Shown piece by piece: positions 59,862 through 64,000 of a stretch of 64,000 bases of DNA. The translations under genes were made by a program, and so were the position numbers. The DNA is from Diploscapter coronatus (lineage: Eukaryota > Nematoda > Chromadorea > Rhabditida > Rhabditidae). Under the pieces are notes generated by a model, which ran no database searches, was not told the DNA's origin, and worked only from the letters and a program-made list of their open reading frames with translations. Each line of letters opens with the position of its first letter. Position 1 is the first letter of the stretch. The stretch is from positions 76,841,201 to 76,905,200 of the forward strand of contig OZ038422.1 of the NCBI GenBank assembly GCA_964036155.1, in the 5' to 3' direction.

Positions 59862-62800
59862 ATGTGCTTCCTTCTTCTGTATCTGCTACTTCTTCTGCTC
59901 TCCTCATGTCCAGTGCAATGCCGTAGACGGGTGTCCCAAGCAGAGAAGGCCTTCGAAAATATCGAAGGGATTGATTGGGAGGCCGAGGGAGTTTTCGAGG
60001 AAACAAGGTAGATTTATGAAATTAACAGTAGAAATATGAAAAATGATAGAAAATCTAACCTAAACTTCGAACTGAAGGTCAACTTCATTTTATCAATAAA
60101 ATTAATTAATTAAAAATTTCAATTATCTTGGGCAAATCGGAAAAAAATCTACATTTCTTTATTCATTATGAATAAGATTTTTTCTTTTAAATTTAACCTT
60201 CTACTATTCTTGAAGAATTGGATTTTCTATTAGTAGAGGAGTAATAATATGACGTTTCGCTCAAGAAATCAATATTCGTATTTCCATTCCCGACTTCGAT
60301 TAATGCGATTTTGAATTATTCCAATTTGCATTCCGATTTTCCAAAATTGAATTCCGACTTTGGTGACCAATACGAATGCCTTGTTTTGCCCTTGCCTTAT
60401 TTCTGCGGCCTATTTGTCACTTTCCATTAACTTCGTCTCTTTCCATTTCGGTAATCACGCATCGAGGTTTTCGAATGAAAGTAAAGAAGATGAAATCGAA
60501 TTTAATCAGCGATTTTCTGTATTTAAATAGGATAGAATAGAATGTTGCGAAAATTTCATTATGGAACTCAGAGTGGAAAATTGATTTAATGCTTTTTTTA
60601 ATAGTTTATTGATTGTTTGCAAAAAATGGCCAGAAAGTTTGCATCTATCGAAAACAAGACCAAACATTCACTCTTTAAAATTACAAAAGCGTTCAAATTC
60701 AAATTCAAAGCCAAATCCTTATCCATCCCGGATTTATCGATTTTCTTTATACATGTGCCTAATTTCCCTTACAAGGGGATAAATTAGATTAGCGATATAA
60801 CATGGATTGCTGAAATGATGGAAATGTGTCAGTTTAGTTCCACAGCCAGCGAGAAGAAAGAGGATAAGGATTCTGATGGAAATTCGAAGAATGAAACCGA
60901 ATCGGCAGAAAACGAGCAAAAAATGGAGGTGAAAACGACGACGGAGAAAGTGACCACAACTACGGACAAGGAGAAACTGGATGAGGAGACTAAAAGTATG
61001 CAAATTTAAGATTTTATAAATAAGATTTTTTGTAAATTCTTATTTTTCACAATTGGAGATATTTTGAAAGAACAATAATTGAAACTCGAGAAAATATTAG
61101 AAGATAAAGTAAAGTCCTGCTAGTATTTTTGAATTAGCTAAGTTTATTCAGAGGTTCAAGAATTGCTAGAAGGAACTAGCGATGTGCACAACCTGACGAA
61201 AACTGCCGAAGAAGAGCAAGCGAATTCGCTAAAGGATAAATCCAATCGGCAAGTTTTACTATTCCATAATTTTTACTCTTAATTATATCTTCTCAAAATA
61301 ACATTTTAGTACAATATTGTGGTTGGATGCACATTACAAGACATTAGATTTGGATCTGAATGTAACTGCCTATCCTGAATGCAAGGCCTGGAGGAAGTAT
61401 TGGATGATTCAGAAGAATGAAACTGAGGTGAGTGATAAAATCTTATATTATTTTGACAATTTTAAAATAAGTGCAAATGCAAAAAAATTCTAAAGTCACA
61501 ATAACTTCATAAAAAATAAGCTCTGCCTTTCATTCCTGGTTTGCATAGATTTTGAATATTGGAAATTTCAAATAGTATCTCAAAATGCATTCTTATCATT
61601 CATTAGAACAAATTTGCAAAAGTTTTTATCTTCAGGTCACCAAATCAAACGAAACAACTACGGAAGAAGAATTTGTTGAGGATTTCAGCGACATGAGCGT
61701 GGAGTTGATGGAAGAACTGCGGAAAGAGACTGAATTGGTGGATGACAAGAAACGACTCAAGGAATTAGGGCTCAATCCGGAGGTTTTGGAGGAATACAAG
61801 GTTGGGAAAATTACTTTTCGCCACTTAGAGTTTTCTCATTTTTATGAAAGCATATTAATGCGGTGATATTTCGAGATTGTTTTGTTTTATTTTGTAATGA
61901 ATAATTACAGATTTTTAGAAGATTATCCATTTTCAGGCAGCCGGCTTTGTGTTTAAAGAAATCTGCGGCGATCATGGGCGAGTGATGTGGTTCAAAACGC
62001 GAGATGAAGCAGATTTGATTGGCATCACCGATGAATCCATTATTTGCGATCCTTATAAGGCTAGTTTGATTCGATTTAGCGTTTTATTTAAACTTGATTC
62101 CCTGTTTTGCTAAATTTGTCTCGAATAACTTTTTTTTCTTCATATTATTCCTTCAAAATCTTGTTTTTGGCAAAGAAACTTAGGAGAAACGGTATAATTA
62201 GTTTTTACGAATTCAGGTAGAACTAAACCCTGCAGCAGCCAAGTTGAAGGAATTAGAATCGAAAATCAATGAGATGATCGCGAATATCACCGAAGGACTG
62301 ATGCCATTTCCGAATCGAACATTCCCAACCATGAGTCCTTCTGAAGCAACTCGATACATCACGGAATATCCTCCATCGTACACCAAGGAAGACGAAAGAA
62401 AAGACCTAGAAAAACGTGAGGAATATCTTTTTGTTATTTAATTTATAGAAAATCACCTATTTATTCTTTATAAAAATTTTGATTCGAAAAATTGTATAAT
62501 TGATTAGCTAAACTATTAGCGTCTTTCAGAAAGAACGATGCCTTCAAATAAAATCCGAATAGGCGAAACAACAACAAAAATGACGAAGCACGATGCGATT
62601 GAGTCAAATACAACTGAATCCGGAATTCAAACAGCGACAATGACGACGTCAGAACAACAACAGCAGCAGCAGCAACAACAAACAACGACGTCTGATTCCT
62701 CCTGGCCTCAACTCTCCACTGCTCCTCCATTAGAGCCGTTCTATGAAGACGATGCGCTATATGAGTATGTGGATGATGATGGAAAGAAGATTGAAAAGGT

Positions 62801-64000
62801 TGGTTCATTAAAATTATGGTTTCGCATTATCGTATTTGCTATTCGAAGGGTTGAAACATAGAAGGGCATACTCTTCTATTAGAGGGAATACGGTATGTCT
62901 CCGATAAGTTTTTCCCCTTCTGAATTTAAACTTTAGAATCAAGATTCTTGATCTTCATTGAAATTTCACTATCTCAGATGAAAAGATAGGAAAAATTATA
63001 CGATTTACTTTATACATTTTTCTCTTTCTCAATTGCGAAAATCAGAAAACTTGATCTACATGATTTTTTCGTAATATCTGATAAGAAAGTAGAGAATTAA
63101 ATTTGATCATTTTTAAATTCTAAGACTTATTTGATGACTCAGTATTTTCAGAAGAAGAAGAAGGAATCCGTCCTAAACGAAACGACAGTAGCTCTGATAC
63201 ACGAAATGCGGCATAAAGAAAGAGAGGCGGAGAGGCAGAAAGAACTCGAAACGAATGCCATTATGCAATACGATGACGATGTCTATGATTATGTGGATAT
63301 GTTGTGAGTTTCTTCAATTAGTGAGAGATCTATAACTTTTCTAATATCTTCATTTTTTTAATTTGTTGAAATCTTATCAGCAGCGTTACAGGGCTGTAGT
63401 AACCAGGAAAAAATTAAATATTCTTGTAAAGTTGATTCAATTTTGAGGCGAAATAATGTTGACTGGTAAAAAATAAAATCGGCTTATTTTTCAAAAAGTA
63501 CAAATTTTAAATTTTAACGCCAAAAACACAATTTCAGCAAGCGTTTCAAAGAAAAGACGGGCATCTGGAGGGACAAGCGAAGGAGGCACGAATTTGAAGA
63601 AGAGCATGGAAGGGAAAAACGATCGGCAGAGGAGAACAAGGAAAAGGCCTCGGATAGAGGGGAGGATGAGAGTGAAACCGACTGGCTCAATCAAGCCAAA
63701 CATGGGGCGCTCACTGAGACACAGGCTAAAGAAGTTGAGGAGATCAAGCAGGCGAGATTTCTTCTTATTGTTAATTGTATACAATACTTATAAAAATCGA
63801 ATTTTAAAATTTCAAAGTTTTTTCTAATCATGGTTGTGCATAAAGAATGAGCAATACAAATATCACATTTGACGGCATTTTCCGAAAATTCGATCCTTAC
63901 GATAAAAAATGTGATTTTCAGAAAGAGGAAGAAGAGAAGAATGCGACGGAAACTAAATGGGTTGAAATTGAAGGAGTCGACACCTTAAACCCGTCCTTGC
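59862..64000 (+). CDS. Long acidic, probably secreted protein, 5' part
   Basis: Eleven exons in the window: 59862-60007, 60838-60995, 61152-61248, 61310-61427, 61636-61800, 61937-62059, 62217-62415, 62530-62798, 63152-63303, 63538-63751, 63922 to the edge; over 570 residues, continuing beyond it. Signal peptide MCFLLLYLLLLLLSSCPVQC. The chain is then Glu/Lys/Thr-rich with several sequons, so lumenal or secreted is likely. About 150-190 (WLDAHYKTLDLDLNVTAYPEC) and 265-300 (KEICGDHGRVMWFKTRDEADLIGITD) look folded. A nine-Gln run lies near residue 405, then acidic YEDDALYEYVDDDG and a basic KRRRHEFEEEHGREKR segment. Introns after 61248, 62059 and 63751 have GC donors; for the second, a GT donor at about 62082 is an alternative. 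Function not recognised. Confidence 0.75.

Noticed and set aside
1..64000. CRISPR arrays, operons with Shine-Dalgarno sites or other bacterial signals
   Set aside because: Every recognised gene is intron-rich and eukaryotic; no regularly spaced direct repeats of CRISPR size were seen.

Overview
This window is eukaryotic and almost certainly nematode. It is AT-rich, and its genes are cut into many small exons by introns that mostly begin GT and end TTTTCAG or TTTTAG. Several start codons lie just after an isolated TTTCAG, the pattern expected of a spliced-leader acceptor. Gene content agrees: a nematode-type chitin synthase, a nucleostemin close in length to C. elegans NST-1, Cys-rich secreted proteins and an array of VWA-CUB genes. 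The species cannot be named from the sequence. All exon models were read by hand from splice sites and reading phase. Each listed model has a total coding length divisible by three.

Layout. 75-1807 (+): 3' part of an SLC23 nucleobase/ascorbate transporter. 3239-5370 (+): secreted Gln/Cys-repeat protein with tandemly duplicated exons. 5952-6937 (+): isochorismatase-fold hydrolase. 8364-14306 (+): an 820-residue protein I do not recognise. 14731-16702 (-): secreted Cys-rich helical protein. 18218-32209 (+): chitin synthase of about 35 exons with two alternative starts. 33841-41507 (+): three tandem VWA-CUB paralogues plus the two-exon relic of a fourth. 45064-48114 (+): divergent homeobox gene. 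48666-52307 (-): nucleostemin-type circularly permuted GTPase. 52911-55556: a duplicated promoter-like block flanking tRNA-like sequences and a dead mariner. 55682-57233 (+): secreted glycoprotein of unknown function. 59862 to the window edge (+): 5' part of a long acidic, probably secreted protein.

The genes do not form one pathway. Themes that recur are secretion, cuticle/pharynx/eggshell matrix (chitin synthase, Gln/Cys protein) and possible surface or immune defence (VWA-CUB array). Small inverted-repeat elements sit in introns and intergenic spaces. The most unusual signals are an AT instead of AG at a conserved acceptor in two of three CUB paralogues, an excess of GC-AG introns, copied exon-intron units, two chitin synthase N-termini, and a promoter-like block duplicated around a mariner.
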